Shown here: in pieces, positions 26,609-35,907 of the stretch | How positions within the stretch are numbered: position 1 is the first letter of the stretch | How the letters are laid out: the number at the start of each line of letters is the position of its first letter | From: Caldifarciminota bacterium | GTDB lineage: Bacteria > Hydrothermota > UBA3073 | Length of the DNA: 64,000 nucleotides | Reading direction: 5' to 3' | NCBI GenBank assembly: GCA_030606335.1 | Contig: JAUWGP010000007.1 | Span: forward strand, 30,203-94,202 | Notes under the pieces: model-generated | Told to the model about the DNA's origin: nothing | Databases searched by the model: none | The model's input: the letters and a program-made list of their open reading frames with translations, nothing else | Made by a program: the position numbers and the translations under genes

Positions 26609-27022
26609 ATGAGAGGATTGAAATACCTAATTATTTTTATGGTGTTTCTAACAGGATGTGCCTCAAACGTAAGATTCATACAGACCGATGAGTATTACGA
26701 ACCAGCACCAAAGCCTGATGATACTGAAATCATATTCAGTCATAACAAGGTTATTAAGCCTCATACTGTTATCGGCGTTATAGTAGCAGAACTTGACAAA
26801 CACGCCCGTCGGCCTCAATTAGATGCTCTTTTGATTAAAAAATGCCGTGAAATTGGTGCTGATGGAGTAATGCTGGTAGAATATGATACTGATAGAGAGA
26901 TTTACCTTGAGACACATCACACTGTTGTAGGACGAGGTCCATGGCGTAGACATGTTGTGGGAACTCGTCCAGTTATGGAAGTAAAAAAGACATCCACTGG
27001 AATAGCATTTATCTTCGATTAA
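26609..27022 (+). CDS. Small lipoprotein of unknown function
   Basis: 137 residues from the ATG at 26609, with GGAGG 5 bases upstream and lying just outside the hairpin element. The lipobox FLTGC puts the lipidated Cys at about 17. The mature part has an alpha/beta domain with TVIGVIVAEL, LLIKKCREIGADGVMLVEYD and a basic hairpin GRGPWRRHVVGTRPV. It resembles the small periplasmic lipoproteins that carry a heavy-metal-binding-like (YbjQ-type) fold, but I am not certain of a family. It is probably cotranscribed with the next gene. Confidence 0.65.
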   Translation: MRGLKYLIIFMVFLTGCASNVRFIQTDEYYEPAPKPDDTEIIFSHNKVIKPHTVIGVIVAELDKHARRPQLDALLIKKCREIGADGVMLVEYDTDREIYLETHHTVVGRGPWRRHVVGTRPVMEVKKTSTGIAFIFD

Positions 27023-27076
27023 GATGGCGGTTATATCTTTTCTAAATTTCATAACCATACTAACATGGGAGAGTGT

Positions 27077-27529
27077 ATGTCTAAGCTCTGTATCTTTATT
27101 ATGGTGTTACTACTACCACTTATTCTTCTTGCCGGCGAGGATACATCAATGAAGTGGGTAGTCAGCGAACTTGCTGATTATGTCGAATTTCTTGAAGACC
27201 TTCTTGATCAGGAGATTGTTCACATGCAGGCTGATATCATTACTACTGATGGTATTTCCTTTACTCGCACCCTTCATCAAGGATGGACGTATGGAATCAT
27301 GGCTTTCTCTGATGAAAGAATCGAAGACCTCGATATAATACTTTACATAGATGACGATGGAGAGTGGATAGAGGTTGAGAGGGATGATGAAGAAGATAAC
27401 TACCCTTCAGTTATAATCGAGCCTTCAGAGACAGAGGTTTACCTGATAGAGTTAGACCCTTATACATTTAGTGAAGACTATGAAGCTGCTCATTACGGTA
27501 TGGTTATATATCATGAGCTACCTGAATAA
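27077..27529 (+). CDS. Secreted acidic protein of unknown function
   Basis: 150 residues from the ATG at 27077. A signal peptide (MSKLCIFIMVLLLPLILLAG) is followed by a strongly acidic mature region (for example DDDGEWIEVERDDEEDN), typical of calcium-binding or beta-sandwich secreted proteins with a pre-peptidase-like C-terminal fold. It lies 54 bases after the lipoprotein gene and is followed by a terminator, so the two form one unit. Function unknown. Confidence 0.6.
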   Translation: MSKLCIFIMVLLLPLILLAGEDTSMKWVVSELADYVEFLEDLLDQEIVHMQADIITTDGISFTRTLHQGWTYGIMAFSDERIEDLDIILYIDDDGEWIEVERDDEEDNYPSVIIEPSETEVYLIELDPYTFSEDYEAAHYGMVIYHELPE

Positions 27530-27572
27530 AATTGAAGTAAAAGACTTATTAATGCCATTTTCTTCGAAGATT

Positions 27573-27609
27573 ACCGGCGGACAGACTTAAAAGTTCGCCG
27601 GTTTTTTTC
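27573..27609 (+). terminator. Intrinsic terminator
   Basis: ACCGGCGGAC/GTTCGCCGGT stem with one mismatch, then a run of T. It closes the lipoprotein and secreted protein unit. Confidence 0.85.
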
Positions 27610-27638
27610 TTGACAAGAGAGAATTTTAGAGTTATAAT
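27610..27638 (+). promoter_or_regulatory. Consensus sigma-70 promoter
   Basis: TTGACA, 17-base spacer, TATAAT, fused directly to the preceding terminator. It reads toward the gene at 28027 through a leader of about 380 bases with palindromic repeats. Confidence 0.8.
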
Positions 27639-27845
27639 AACTTAGAATTTACATTAAGAAAATCAAAGAACACAAAACCTATCTGCCTATCAACCCGAGT
27701 ATGTATAATTTATAGCCAAATTATGCATTTTAAGAGACCTGAGGGGGTAGAAACAGTAAGAACGGTATAAAATTGTTATAATCATCTGAAACAATGCAAA
27801 AAACACTGAATTGGCGAAACGGTGAATCGGTGAATTGACTATTGA

Positions 27846-27943
27846 TTTATCCCGCCTGCCCTGTAGTGACGATGTGCGGGGTTGAATGCGACTTGTCCCG
27901 TGAAATGTATAACTATTTCATTGGGAAGCTATTCCACCAGGAC
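27846..27943. repeat. Composite palindromic units
   Basis: TTTATCCCG, a GCCCTGT fragment, CGGGG, then GTCCCGTGAAAT...ATTTCATTGGGA and CTATTCCACC. It looks like two or three units inserted in one another. Otherwise 27640-28026 has no gene. Confidence 0.6.
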
Positions 27944-28026
27944 GATTTACGATTGAAGAGGAGTTATTTCGGAGACTCTAAGACGCTAAGATTCAATTAC
28001 TTAATCCCTTAACAGGAGGATTTGTA

Positions 28027-30606
28027 ATGATTGGCTTCATAACCATAGCAGTTTTATTGTTTAGTTCACCACAGGATGAAGTTACACATCTCCAGTGGGG
28101 AGGTCCACCTGGTACAAGACCGGGGACATATAGAGAGTGGATTGCTGCTCATCCATACAAAGATTTTTCATTCAATCTTAAAAGACGTGTAGACAGTAAT
28201 GGCAGGGAAGGTACAGTAGTAATTTTCTCTGAAGAGCAAATAGCCTCTTCCCTATCAGGTGAGATAAATCAGCTTATGACCAATCTACAACAAGAGGGTT
28301 ATACAGTGCTGAGTTATGAGATATCTGGTGGTTTACCCGATAGTCTTCGTTCATTTCTGCAAACACTATACTATACGGAAAATATCGAGGGAGCACTGTT
28401 TATTGGGAACCTTCCAATAGCATGGTATCAGATAGAGGATGATTTCAATGAGTACGGATATAAAGAATGGCCAATAGATTTATTTTATATGGACCTTGAT
28501 GGTAACTGGGCAGATGACCTGAAATATCAGTTTGGGACCCTTTTGCCAGGACAGGACAGTATCTATGATGGACATACTGGTAATGTATCTCCAGAAATAT
28601 ATATAGGCAGGCTTATTCCGACTGGTATTGGTGATGACACACTTCTTATTAAGAATTATTTATCTAAAGATAACAACTATCGTCATAACAGTATAGCTTT
28701 ACAAAAAAGAGCAATTACCTATGTTGATGATGACTGGTATTATTGGGCTCCAGGGTGGGCTTCTGATGTCTCTTTACTTTATGACGATATATTACTTATT
28801 TCTGACTCCAATACTACCAGGGCAAGCGACTATAGAGTAAGGCTTGATACAGTAAGGGCATGGGTATCCCTCTTCGCTCATTCGTGGCCAGGTGGTCATC
28901 AATTTTACTATAACAACCATAACAGTGTTGATTATTATTGGTCCACGGAATATACAACTCAAGACCCTCCTGCCAATTTCTACAACCATTTCGCTTGTTC
29001 ATTTGCACGCTATACTGACTATGGATATGGAGGAGGAAGGTCAATATTCAATCAAAGTTATGGTGTTGGTGAGATCGGTTCTACAAAAACCGGAAGTATG
29101 CTCTCATTCAACTACTTTTATCTACCCCTTTCACAGGAAAAAACAATGGGTGAAGCCTTCAGAGATTGGTTTGCTCATATAGCACAGGGAGGTTTTTCAT
29201 TTAATGAACTATGTTGGCATTATGGAATGACACTCCTTGGTGACCCTTTTCTAAAACCAAGTGGACATAATCTACAACCACCTATTTGTACGCTAACCGC
29301 TGCTGATGCCTGTGCTCCTCCGAATTCAACTAACAATATTATCAGAATCAAACTCAACAATCCCGTGGTTATAGTAGAGATTGAGTTTGTTTTAAAATTT
29401 GATGGTTCATTAATCACAGTTAACAACGTTGCTCCCACAACTCGTACAAACTTTATGGCTATCGAGTATACAAACTGGAATGATTCATTAAAGGTAACTA
29501 TGAATGGTTTAATATCCAGAGATTCTCTCATTCCAGGAGAAGGTCCCATTCTGGATGTACTATTCGATGTTAACAGTGGTGCGGTTTTAGGTGATAGTAC
29601 ACCAATAAATCTTGAAGACTGTGTCGTTAAAGGAATAGATTCACTACACGTCGATTGTATGACAGTTGACGGCTGGTTATATTTCATTCCTATCCCCCTC
29701 CTCCCCACTCTTATCAGTCCTGATAGTGGTTTAATTCTAAGCGATAACACACCACTGTTTCGCTGGACAAATGAAGCATATGCCACCAATTACTGGTTAC
29801 AGGTAGATACAGATACATTCTTCAGCTCACTTGCAGTAGATGATTCTACAATCCTTCCCCCACTATATATACTAACCAGTCCACTAAATGACAATCCCTA
29901 TTACTGGCGTGTATGCAGTGGGAGTAGGTGCGGTGAATGGTCGGACTGGTCTTTACCATTTAACTTTACCATTGATACTCGACCACCTGTTATAGAATCG
30001 ACTACTATATGGCATGATACGATTTATTCTGGACCATTCCCTATTCATACATATGTAAGTGATGTAAATGGTGTAGACAGTGTCATCTTGTATTATATAA
30101 CCGATATTGACACTAACTGGACATATTTTCACATGAACCAATTGGATGAAAATCACTATTCTGCTGAAATACCAGAGCAGGATTCTGGTTATATAAGAAT
30201 AAGTTATTACATACTTGCATACGATGTGGCAACCTATCCAAACCATTCTACTGATCCCATCAATGCACCCGACAACTGCTATGAGTTTTATATTGGAATT
30301 CTGGGTGCTTCGGAGAACTATCAACCAACTGACTTCTTCCTTGGACAAAACTATCCTAATCCTTTTATAGAAAAAACAACTATACCATTTTCCTTGCCAA
30401 CCGATTCAAAGGTGCAAATAGAGATTTATAATGTGATGGGTAAAAAGGTTAAGGCATTGGTAGGTAAATACTTTAAAGCAGGTTGTCACAATATAGATTG
30501 GTATGGAATTGGTGAGTCTAGTGAAAGGTTACCAGCAGGCATCTATTTCTACCAGATAAGTGCAGGTAAATATGAGGCTGTGAAAAAAGGGTATATTATA
30601 CGTTAA
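28027..30606 (+). CDS. Secreted C25-like (caspase-fold) protein with cohesin-like, FnIII-like and C-terminal sorting domains
   Basis: 859 residues. A short signal peptide is followed by a region to about residue 415 like gingipain-type C25 peptidases: VVIFSEEQI, then ALFIGNLPIAWYQ, YIGRLIPTG, LFAHSWPGGHQF and FACSFARYTDYG, giving candidate His and Cys. Residues about 425-560 look like a cohesin-type beta sandwich. Residues 565-660 are FnIII-like, with FRWTNEAYATNYWLQVD. The end (QNYPNPF, then PAGIYFYQISAG) is the FlgD-like/type IX secretion signal. It is probably exported to the surface or cleaved. Catalysis is not proven. Confidence 0.75.
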   Translation: MIGFITIAVLLFSSPQDEVTHLQWGGPPGTRPGTYREWIAAHPYKDFSFNLKRRVDSNGREGTVVIFSEEQIASSLSGEINQLMTNLQQEGYTVLSYEISGGLPDSLRSFLQTLYYTENIEGALFIGNLPIAWYQIEDDFNEYGYKEWPIDLFYMDLDGNWADDLKYQFGTLLPGQDSIYDGHTGNVSPEIYIGRLIPTGIGDDTLLIKNYLSKDNNYRHNSIALQKRAITYVDDDWYYWAPGWASDVSLLYDDILLISDSNTTRASDYRVRLDTVRAWVSLFAHSWPGGHQFYYNNHNSVDYYWSTEYTTQDPPANFYNHFACSFARYTDYGYGGGRSIFNQSYGVGEIGSTKTGSMLSFNYFYLPLSQEKTMGEAFRDWFAHIAQGGFSFNELCWHYGMTLLGDPFLKPSGHNLQPPICTLTAADACAPPNSTNNIIRIKLNNPVVIVEIEFVLKFDGSLITVNNVAPTTRTNFMAIEYTNWNDSLKVTMNGLISRDSLIPGEGPILDVLFDVNSGAVLGDSTPINLEDCVVKGIDSLHVDCMTVDGWLYFIPIPLLPTLISPDSGLILSDNTPLFRWTNEAYATNYWLQVDTDTFFSSLAVDDSTILPPLYILTSPLNDNPYYWRVCSGSRCGEWSDWSLPFNFTIDTRPPVIESTTIWHDTIYSGPFPIHTYVSDVNGVDSVILYYITDIDTNWTYFHMNQLDENHYSAEIPEQDSGYIRISYYILAYDVATYPNHSTDPINAPDNCYEFYIGILGASENYQPTDFFLGQNYPNPFIEKTTIPFSLPTDSKVQIEIYNVMGKKVKALVGKYFKAGCHNIDWYGIGESSERLPAGIYFYQISAGKYEAVKKGYIIR

Positions 30607-30723
30607 AGCAATATAGAGAGTTATATCCTATCATAAATACCCTAAAGCTCTTGTATTTGAGAATAAAAACTTGAAAAATAAAAAATATCTATTTTATATT
30701 TTATTTAGGTAATTGTAAAGGAT

Positions 30724-30751
30724 TTGACACTAAATTATTAATTATTATGCT
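30724..30751 (+). promoter_or_regulatory. Possible promoter
   Basis: TTGACA, 16-base spacer, TATGCT. No gene starts before 31110; the transcript would pass through the large inverted repeat. A second -10-like TATAAT is at 31088-31093, about 16 bases before the umuD ATG, without a good -35. Confidence 0.35.
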
Positions 30752-30796
30752 AAGAGACAGCAAAATATTCATGATATCGGTTGTCCTTTTATAAAT

Positions 30797-31035
30797 CCCC
30801 ATGTTGTTTTTTAGGCAGATTGCAAGGCGTTGGCGTTAAGATTTACAGGTGTTTGAGCAAAGCGAGTTCTGGAAATTAGCCATAAGACGTAGTCAATCTG
30901 CCGCCTGAGAAAAACACTGGGGTGCATTTTCTTTGCTTCGTTTCTTTTGGGCCCGCCCTGTGGAATAAAACATATTGCAAGAAGTTCCCCAAACATAATA
31001 CTATCTATTCCACGGGGCAATCAAAAGAAATGAAG
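30797..31035. repeat. Pair of large inverted-repeat structures
   Basis: First hairpin, about 30797-30922: CCCCATGTTGTTTTT and GGCAGATTG pair with CAATCTGCC and AAAAACACTGGGG. Second, 30936-31035: CTTCGTTTCTTTTG pairs with CAAAAGAAATGAAG, enclosing CCTGTGGAATA/TATTCCACGGGG. No ORF of interest is inside. It fills the 500-base gap before umuD. Confidence 0.6.
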
Positions 31036-31109
31036 GTAAAACAACCACTACTATTGGTTTAATTAGCTTTCTTAGTGTCAAATGTTTTATAATCGCCTTA
31101 ATTTTTATT

Positions 31110-31577
31110 ATGAAAAACGAAAAATCTAAAAAAGTAGCCAAAACTAAAGGTCTTCACATAAGTGAGATATACAGGTTTGAAAAGAAGGGTAAACATGAGT
31201 TCCCTCTGTTTTTAGCAAGAATAGCTGCGGGATTCCCCTCACCTGCTGATGACTTTATAGATAAAAAATTGGACCTCAACGAATTTCTTATAAAACATCC
31301 AGCAGCCACCTTCTTTGTTCGGGTTGATGGAGATTCTATGATTGATGTTGGTATTCATTCAGGAGATATTCTTATAGTGGATAGAGCACAGGAAGCATCC
31401 GATAACAAAATTGTAATCGCTGTATTAGATGGAGAACTTACAGTAAAGCGAATACATAAGATAAAAAATAAACTATATCTCGTCGCTGAAAACCCGAGTT
31501 TTGACCCAATAGAAGTCAATGAAGAGATGAACTTTGAGGTCTGGGGTGTAGTAACTCATGTCATCCATTTAGTTTAA
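31110..31577 (+). CDS. umuD: UmuD-like S24 self-cleaving protein
   Basis: 155 residues, slightly longer at the N-terminus than E. coli UmuD. RIAAGFPSPADDFI contains the Ala-Gly cleavage site, VDGDSMID holds the catalytic Ser and LTVKRIHK the catalytic Lys. RecA-stimulated cleavage yields UmuD', the accessory subunit of DNA polymerase V. It lies 9 bases upstream of umuC. I could not identify a LexA box of known consensus in the leader, and the phylum's box is unknown to me. Confidence 0.93.
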   Translation: MKNEKSKKVAKTKGLHISEIYRFEKKGKHEFPLFLARIAAGFPSPADDFIDKKLDLNEFLIKHPAATFFVRVDGDSMIDVGIHSGDILIVDRAQEASDNKIVIAVLDGELTVKRIHKIKNKLYLVAENPSFDPIEVNEEMNFEVWGVVTHVIHLV

Positions 31578-31586
31578 GGTGTAACC

Positions 31587-32858
31587 ATGAAAGTTATATT
31601 CGCACTGGTAGATTGCAATAACTTCTATGTTTCCTGTGAGAAGGTGTTTAATCCTAAGTTAGATGGAAAGCCTGTAGTAGTTTTATCTAATAATGATGGT
31701 TGTGTAATTGCCCGCTCAAATGAGGCAAAGGCACTTGGTATAAAAATGGGTTTCCCTGCATTTAAATATGAGGATTTATTGAAAAAACACAGTGTTGTTG
31801 TCTACTCCACTAACTATCCTCTATATGCTGATATGTCCCAACGTGTAATGAATACACTAACACAATTTACCCCTAATATGGAAATTTATTCAATAGACGA
31901 AGCCTTTTTATCACTAACTGGCTTTACTTCAAAAAATTTAATAGACTATGCAAAGAGTATCAAAAATACTGTAAATAAGTGGACAGGGATTCCCATTACT
32001 ATTGGAATAGGACCTACAAAGACACTTGCCAAGACTGCCAGCAAACTTGCAAAAAAAGACCCTCAATATGATAGTGTATTAGATATAACAGATCACCCAA
32101 ATTTAGATAATCTTCTTGATAATATAGATGTAGAAGATGTATGGGGTGTCGGACGCCAGTATAAAAAGTTTCTAAACCGACATGACATCTATACTGCTCT
32201 ACAGCTTAAAAATGCACCACTTGAGTGGATTAAAACAAATATGACTGTAGTGGGTTTTCGTACTGTTAAAGAATTGCGTGGTACATCCTGTATCACCTTA
32301 GAGGAAATACCAGCAGCCAAGAAAGGTATCATGTGTACACGTTCTTTTGGAAAGGCAATTGAATCTTTAGAAGAATTAAAAGAAGCAGTTGCTTCCTTTG
32401 TTTCACGCGCATCTGAGAAATTGCGTGACCAGCATTCAGTAACCTCTTTTATACAGGTTTTCATTATGACAAATCCTTTTAAAGACGAACATCAATACGT
32501 AAATTCAGCATCTGTCCGTCTTCCAATACCTACTTCATATACACCAGAACTTATAAACCATTGTAATCAAAAACTGGATATAATATATAAACCTGGTTAC
32601 CTCTATAAAAAGGCAGGTGTAATTTTTGACGGTATTATACCAGAAGATAAAATACAACTACATCTCTTTAGAAAGTCAGACCTTGATAGTAATCGTAAAT
32701 TGATGAAGACCGTTGATTATATAAACACTAAATGGGGAAGGAACACTATTCAATGTGCCTCAAGCGGGATCCAGAAAAAATGGAAGATGCGCCAGTCCAA
32801 ATTATCATCTCGATTTACAACAAGATGGAATGAAATCCTTGTAGTAAAGGTTTCTTAA
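31587..32858 (+). CDS. umuC: UmuC, DNA polymerase V catalytic subunit (Y family)
   Basis: 423 residues, the E. coli UmuC length. ALVDCNNFYVSCE gives the first metal Asp, VVLSNNDGCVIARSNEAK the fingers and YSIDEAFLSL the second acidic pair. KTLAKTASKLAK and the little-finger region (FIQVFIMTNPFK) follow, and a C-terminal DUF4113 segment (TVDYINTKWGRNTIQ) is present. It performs translesion synthesis in the SOS response. Organisation with umuD is the standard operon. Confidence 0.96.
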   Translation: MKVIFALVDCNNFYVSCEKVFNPKLDGKPVVVLSNNDGCVIARSNEAKALGIKMGFPAFKYEDLLKKHSVVVYSTNYPLYADMSQRVMNTLTQFTPNMEIYSIDEAFLSLTGFTSKNLIDYAKSIKNTVNKWTGIPITIGIGPTKTLAKTASKLAKKDPQYDSVLDITDHPNLDNLLDNIDVEDVWGVGRQYKKFLNRHDIYTALQLKNAPLEWIKTNMTVVGFRTVKELRGTSCITLEEIPAAKKGIMCTRSFGKAIESLEELKEAVASFVSRASEKLRDQHSVTSFIQVFIMTNPFKDEHQYVNSASVRLPIPTSYTPELINHCNQKLDIIYKPGYLYKKAGVIFDGIIPEDKIQLHLFRKSDLDSNRKLMKTVDYINTKWGRNTIQCASSGIQKKWKMRQSKLSSRFTTRWNEILVVKVS

Positions 32859-32905
32859 GCAAAATACTCTATGAACTGTTGAATAGATTATACTCTTGCA
32901 AACAG

Positions 32906-33004
32906 ATGAGATTACCACGTCCCGATTATCATCGGAACTTGCAAAGACAGACACCACTCTATGTCATTGCGAGTCCGTCGTTTGACGGACGAAGCAATCG
33001 CATA
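32906..33004. repeat. GTCATTGCGAG inverted repeat with two hairpin inserts
   Basis: GAGATTAC...TCCCGATTATCATCGGGA...TTGCAAAGAC faces GTCATTGCGAG, TCCGTCGTTTGACGGA, CGAAGCAATCGC. The right-arm hairpin is the same CCGTC/GACGG stem found in the unrelated GGTAGGAG units. Confidence 0.7.
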
Positions 33005-33041
33005 CCCTGAATAAAAGTGCAAACCATTTGGTACAAGCAAC

Positions 33042-33069
33042 TTGCCACATACCAAATTTTTTTTATACT
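33042..33069 (+). promoter_or_regulatory. Probable promoter
   Basis: TTGCCA, 16-base spacer, TATACT, leaving a leader of only about 13 bases before the ATG at 33089. Confidence 0.45.
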
Positions 33070-33088
33070 TTAATTAAAAGAAGCCCAA

Positions 33089-35242
33089 ATGAACAAAAGA
33101 AGATTTAACATATTATTTAGAAATCATGTGATTACCGTCTGGTGGTTGTTTCTATTCCCTATTCTCCTTTTTCAGTCTTCTGAATGCCAAAATATCGAAA
33201 ATATAACACCGCCTATAGCAAAAATTATACCTAAAGTTGATAGTATGTATGAGGATATTAGGATAGACAACTACTTCTGGTTGAGAGAAAGAGATAATCC
33301 TGAAGTAATAGAATATCTTCATGCAGAAAATGAATATACAAAGGCTATGATGGAACACACAGAAAAACTCCAGGAAAAACTTTACGAAGAGTTATTAAGT
33401 AGAATTAAGGAAACCGATATGTCTGTGCCTGAAAAGATAGACGATTATTACTATTATACACGTACTGAAGAGGATAAACAGTATCCAATATATTGCCGCA
33501 AGAAGGAAAGCCTGGATTCACAGGAGGAGATATTACTTGATTTAAATTTACTTTCAGTTGGATATAACTTTTTCAACCTTGGTCTTTATAAAATTAGTCC
33601 CAATCATCAGCTTCTTTTATACTCCATTGATACGACTGGTTCTGAGGTCTACACACTTTATATTAAAAACTTGGATACAGGTAAAATGTTAGCGGATATA
33701 ATCTCAAATACTGGCTACTCTGCAGCATGGGCTAATGATAATAATACTATTTTCTACACTATAGTTGATAAAGCAAAACGTGCATATAAACTTTACAGGC
33801 ATACATTAGGAAGTGATGCAGATGATGACATAGAGATATATCATGAAAAAGATGAAAAATTCTGGCTTAACATTTATAAATCAAAAAGTAGAGACTATCT
33901 CTTGATGGGATCATCTACACATATAACATCAGAAATAGCTTATTTAGATGCAAACAACCCAATATCAAGATTCAAGATTCTTCATCCACGTCAAACCGGA
34001 ATGAAGTATTATCCATATCACTATGGAGATAAATTTTTCATTCTAATAAACGACAATGCTGAAAATTTTAAATTAATGGAAACTTTTATAGTTACTTCAT
34101 CTAAAGAAAACTGGAAGGAGGTTATACAACATCGCGACTCTGTAGAAATTGAAGGAATTGATGTATTTAAAGATTATCTTGTAGTTTATGAAAGAGAAAA
34201 AGGTCTGGAGAAAATTCGTATAACAGATCTTAGAAATAATGAAATCCATTATGTCGATTTTCCTGAACCAGTATATACCTTTCGAGCTGGTAGGAATAGG
34301 AACTACGATAGCAACTTGCTCAGGTATACTTATATGTCGCTTGTAACTCCAAAGTCTGTTTTTGATTATAATATGAGTACGAATATTCAGGAATTGAAAA
34401 AGCAGTATGAGGTTCTTGGTGGTTATGAACCATCAAATTACCAATCAGAGAGAATATTTGCACATGCTGAAGATAGTTCAATGATTCCAATTTCTCTTGT
34501 ATATAGAAAAGGTATTGTAAAAGATGGTAATAATCCACTATTATTATATGGATATGGAGCATATGGTGAAAATATGGAACCATATTTCTCATCAAATAGA
34601 TTAAGCTTGTTAAACAGAGGGCTCATATTTGCTTTAGCACATGTCAGAGGTGGCGGTGAAATGGGACAATTCTGGTATAATCAGGGTAAATTACTTAATA
34701 AAAAGAATACATTTAGTGATTTTATAGTCTGCTCAGAGCACTTGATAAATGAAGGATATACATCAAGAGATAAACTTGTAATATCAGGTGGGAGTGCAGG
34801 AGGACTTTTAATTGGTGCTGTTACAAACATGAGACCGGATTTGTTTAAGGCGGTAATTGCTGATGTGCCATTTGTGGATGTCCTGAATACTATACTTGAC
34901 CCATCTTTACCACTTACTGTAATCGAATACGAAGAATGGGGTGATCCAAAAGAAAAGGAATACTATGACTATATTAAATCATATTCTCCATACGATAATG
35001 TCGAAGCCCAGGATTATCCCAATATACTGATTAATGCAGGTTTTTATGATACAAGGGTATCTTATTGGGAAGCAGCAAAATGGACTGCAAAATTGAGGGC
35101 TATGAAAACAGATAACAATATTCTTCTACTCAAAACAAATATGGGTGCTGGTCATATGGGTTACTCTGGTAGGTATGATTATCTTAATGATTTAGCCTTT
35201 AAATACGTCTTTATCCTTGACCTGTTTGGGATAGAAGATTAG
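33089..35242 (+). CDS. Exported prolyl oligopeptidase family S9A peptidase (oligopeptidase-B-like)
   Basis: 717 residues, normal for S9A. A signal peptide (about 1-33, ending SSEC; the Cys could be lipidated) indicates export. A seven-bladed propeller spans about 85-430. The catalytic part has GYGAYGENMEP, VRGGGEMG, GGSAGGLLIG (Ser nucleophile), YDTRVSYWEAAKW (Asp) and GAGHMGYSG (His). The YDTRVSYWE pattern favours oligopeptidase B over prolyl oligopeptidase. It degrades short peptides in the periplasm. Single gene. Confidence 0.92.
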   Translation: MNKRRFNILFRNHVITVWWLFLFPILLFQSSECQNIENITPPIAKIIPKVDSMYEDIRIDNYFWLRERDNPEVIEYLHAENEYTKAMMEHTEKLQEKLYEELLSRIKETDMSVPEKIDDYYYYTRTEEDKQYPIYCRKKESLDSQEEILLDLNLLSVGYNFFNLGLYKISPNHQLLLYSIDTTGSEVYTLYIKNLDTGKMLADIISNTGYSAAWANDNNTIFYTIVDKAKRAYKLYRHTLGSDADDDIEIYHEKDEKFWLNIYKSKSRDYLLMGSSTHITSEIAYLDANNPISRFKILHPRQTGMKYYPYHYGDKFFILINDNAENFKLMETFIVTSSKENWKEVIQHRDSVEIEGIDVFKDYLVVYEREKGLEKIRITDLRNNEIHYVDFPEPVYTFRAGRNRNYDSNLLRYTYMSLVTPKSVFDYNMSTNIQELKKQYEVLGGYEPSNYQSERIFAHAEDSSMIPISLVYRKGIVKDGNNPLLLYGYGAYGENMEPYFSSNRLSLLNRGLIFALAHVRGGGEMGQFWYNQGKLLNKKNTFSDFIVCSEHLINEGYTSRDKLVISGGSAGGLLIGAVTNMRPDLFKAVIADVPFVDVLNTILDPSLPLTVIEYEEWGDPKEKEYYDYIKSYSPYDNVEAQDYPNILINAGFYDTRVSYWEAAKWTAKLRAMKTDNNILLLKTNMGAGHMGYSGRYDYLNDLAFKYVFILDLFGIED

Positions 35243-35254
35243 GGTTATTAGTTA

Positions 35255-35432
35255 TTTGTTAAATGTAGAATGTGAAATGTTCGATGTTTAATGTTTAATG
35301 TTAAATGTTTAATGTTAAATGTATCAGATGGTATAAGGTAGGAGCCCCGCCTCTGGTGGGACGATAAATATGTTTAATGTTGAATGTTAGATGTTGAATG
35401 AGATAAGAGTTGATTAGTTGAATAGTTTATTT
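35255..35432. repeat. Tandem repeats flanking a GGTAGGAG hairpin unit
   Basis: ATGTTTAATGTTAAATG repeats, then GGTAGGAG with a CCCCGCC/GGTGGGA hairpin and GATAAA (35337-35368). ATGTTGAATG and AGTTGATTAGTTGAATAG follow, up to the next ATG. Confidence 0.7.
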
Positions 35433-35888
35433 ATGAATCAGGAAAAACAACATACTAATAAAATAAATAGAAGCATAATTGGTTCTTTTTACAGGGCTTT
35501 TAAAAGTTTTATAATAATAACACCAATGTTACTTGGAGTTATTCTGCTATTAGGACTATTTAGAGTATTCGTTTCAAAGGAGATGATTTCATCTTTTTTC
35601 ACAGGCAATATAATCCTGGATACATTTATCGGGTCTATAGTCGGCAGCATCTCAGCTGGTAATCCAATAACCAGCTATATAATTGGTGGAGAACTTTTAA
35701 AAGTAAATGTTACTCTATTCGCAGTTACAGCATTTATAGTAACCTGGGTTACAGTTGGCATTATCCAGTTTCCCTTTGAAGTATCTATTTTTGGAAAACG
35801 CTTTGCCTTTGTAAGAAATATTGTAAGTTTTATCTTATCTATATTTATTTCGATTGCTACAGTATTCACACTATTAATGACTCAATAA
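35433..35888 (+). CDS. Permease half-protein (pfam03773/ArsP-like), first half
   Basis: 151 residues from the ATG at 35433; a TTG earlier in the repeat is rejected. Four or five membrane helices contain SAGNPITSYIIGGELL, the conserved re-entrant loop region of the DUF318/ArsP-like permease family, and WVTVGIIQFPFEVSIFGKRFAF. Normal permeases of this family carry two such halves in one chain of about 300 residues. Here the second half is the next gene, 19 bases downstream. The transported ion is unknown. Confidence 0.75.
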   Translation: MNQEKQHTNKINRSIIGSFYRAFKSFIIITPMLLGVILLLGLFRVFVSKEMISSFFTGNIILDTFIGSIVGSISAGNPITSYIIGGELLKVNVTLFAVTAFIVTWVTVGIIQFPFEVSIFGKRFAFVRNIVSFILSIFISIATVFTLLMTQ

Positions 35889-35907
35889 AAAAAATAAAAT
35901 TTTCAAA

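Noticed and set aside
30811..31020. Minus-strand 69-codon frame in the umuDC upstream region
   Set aside because: It lies wholly inside the two inverted-repeat structures and has no protein-like features.
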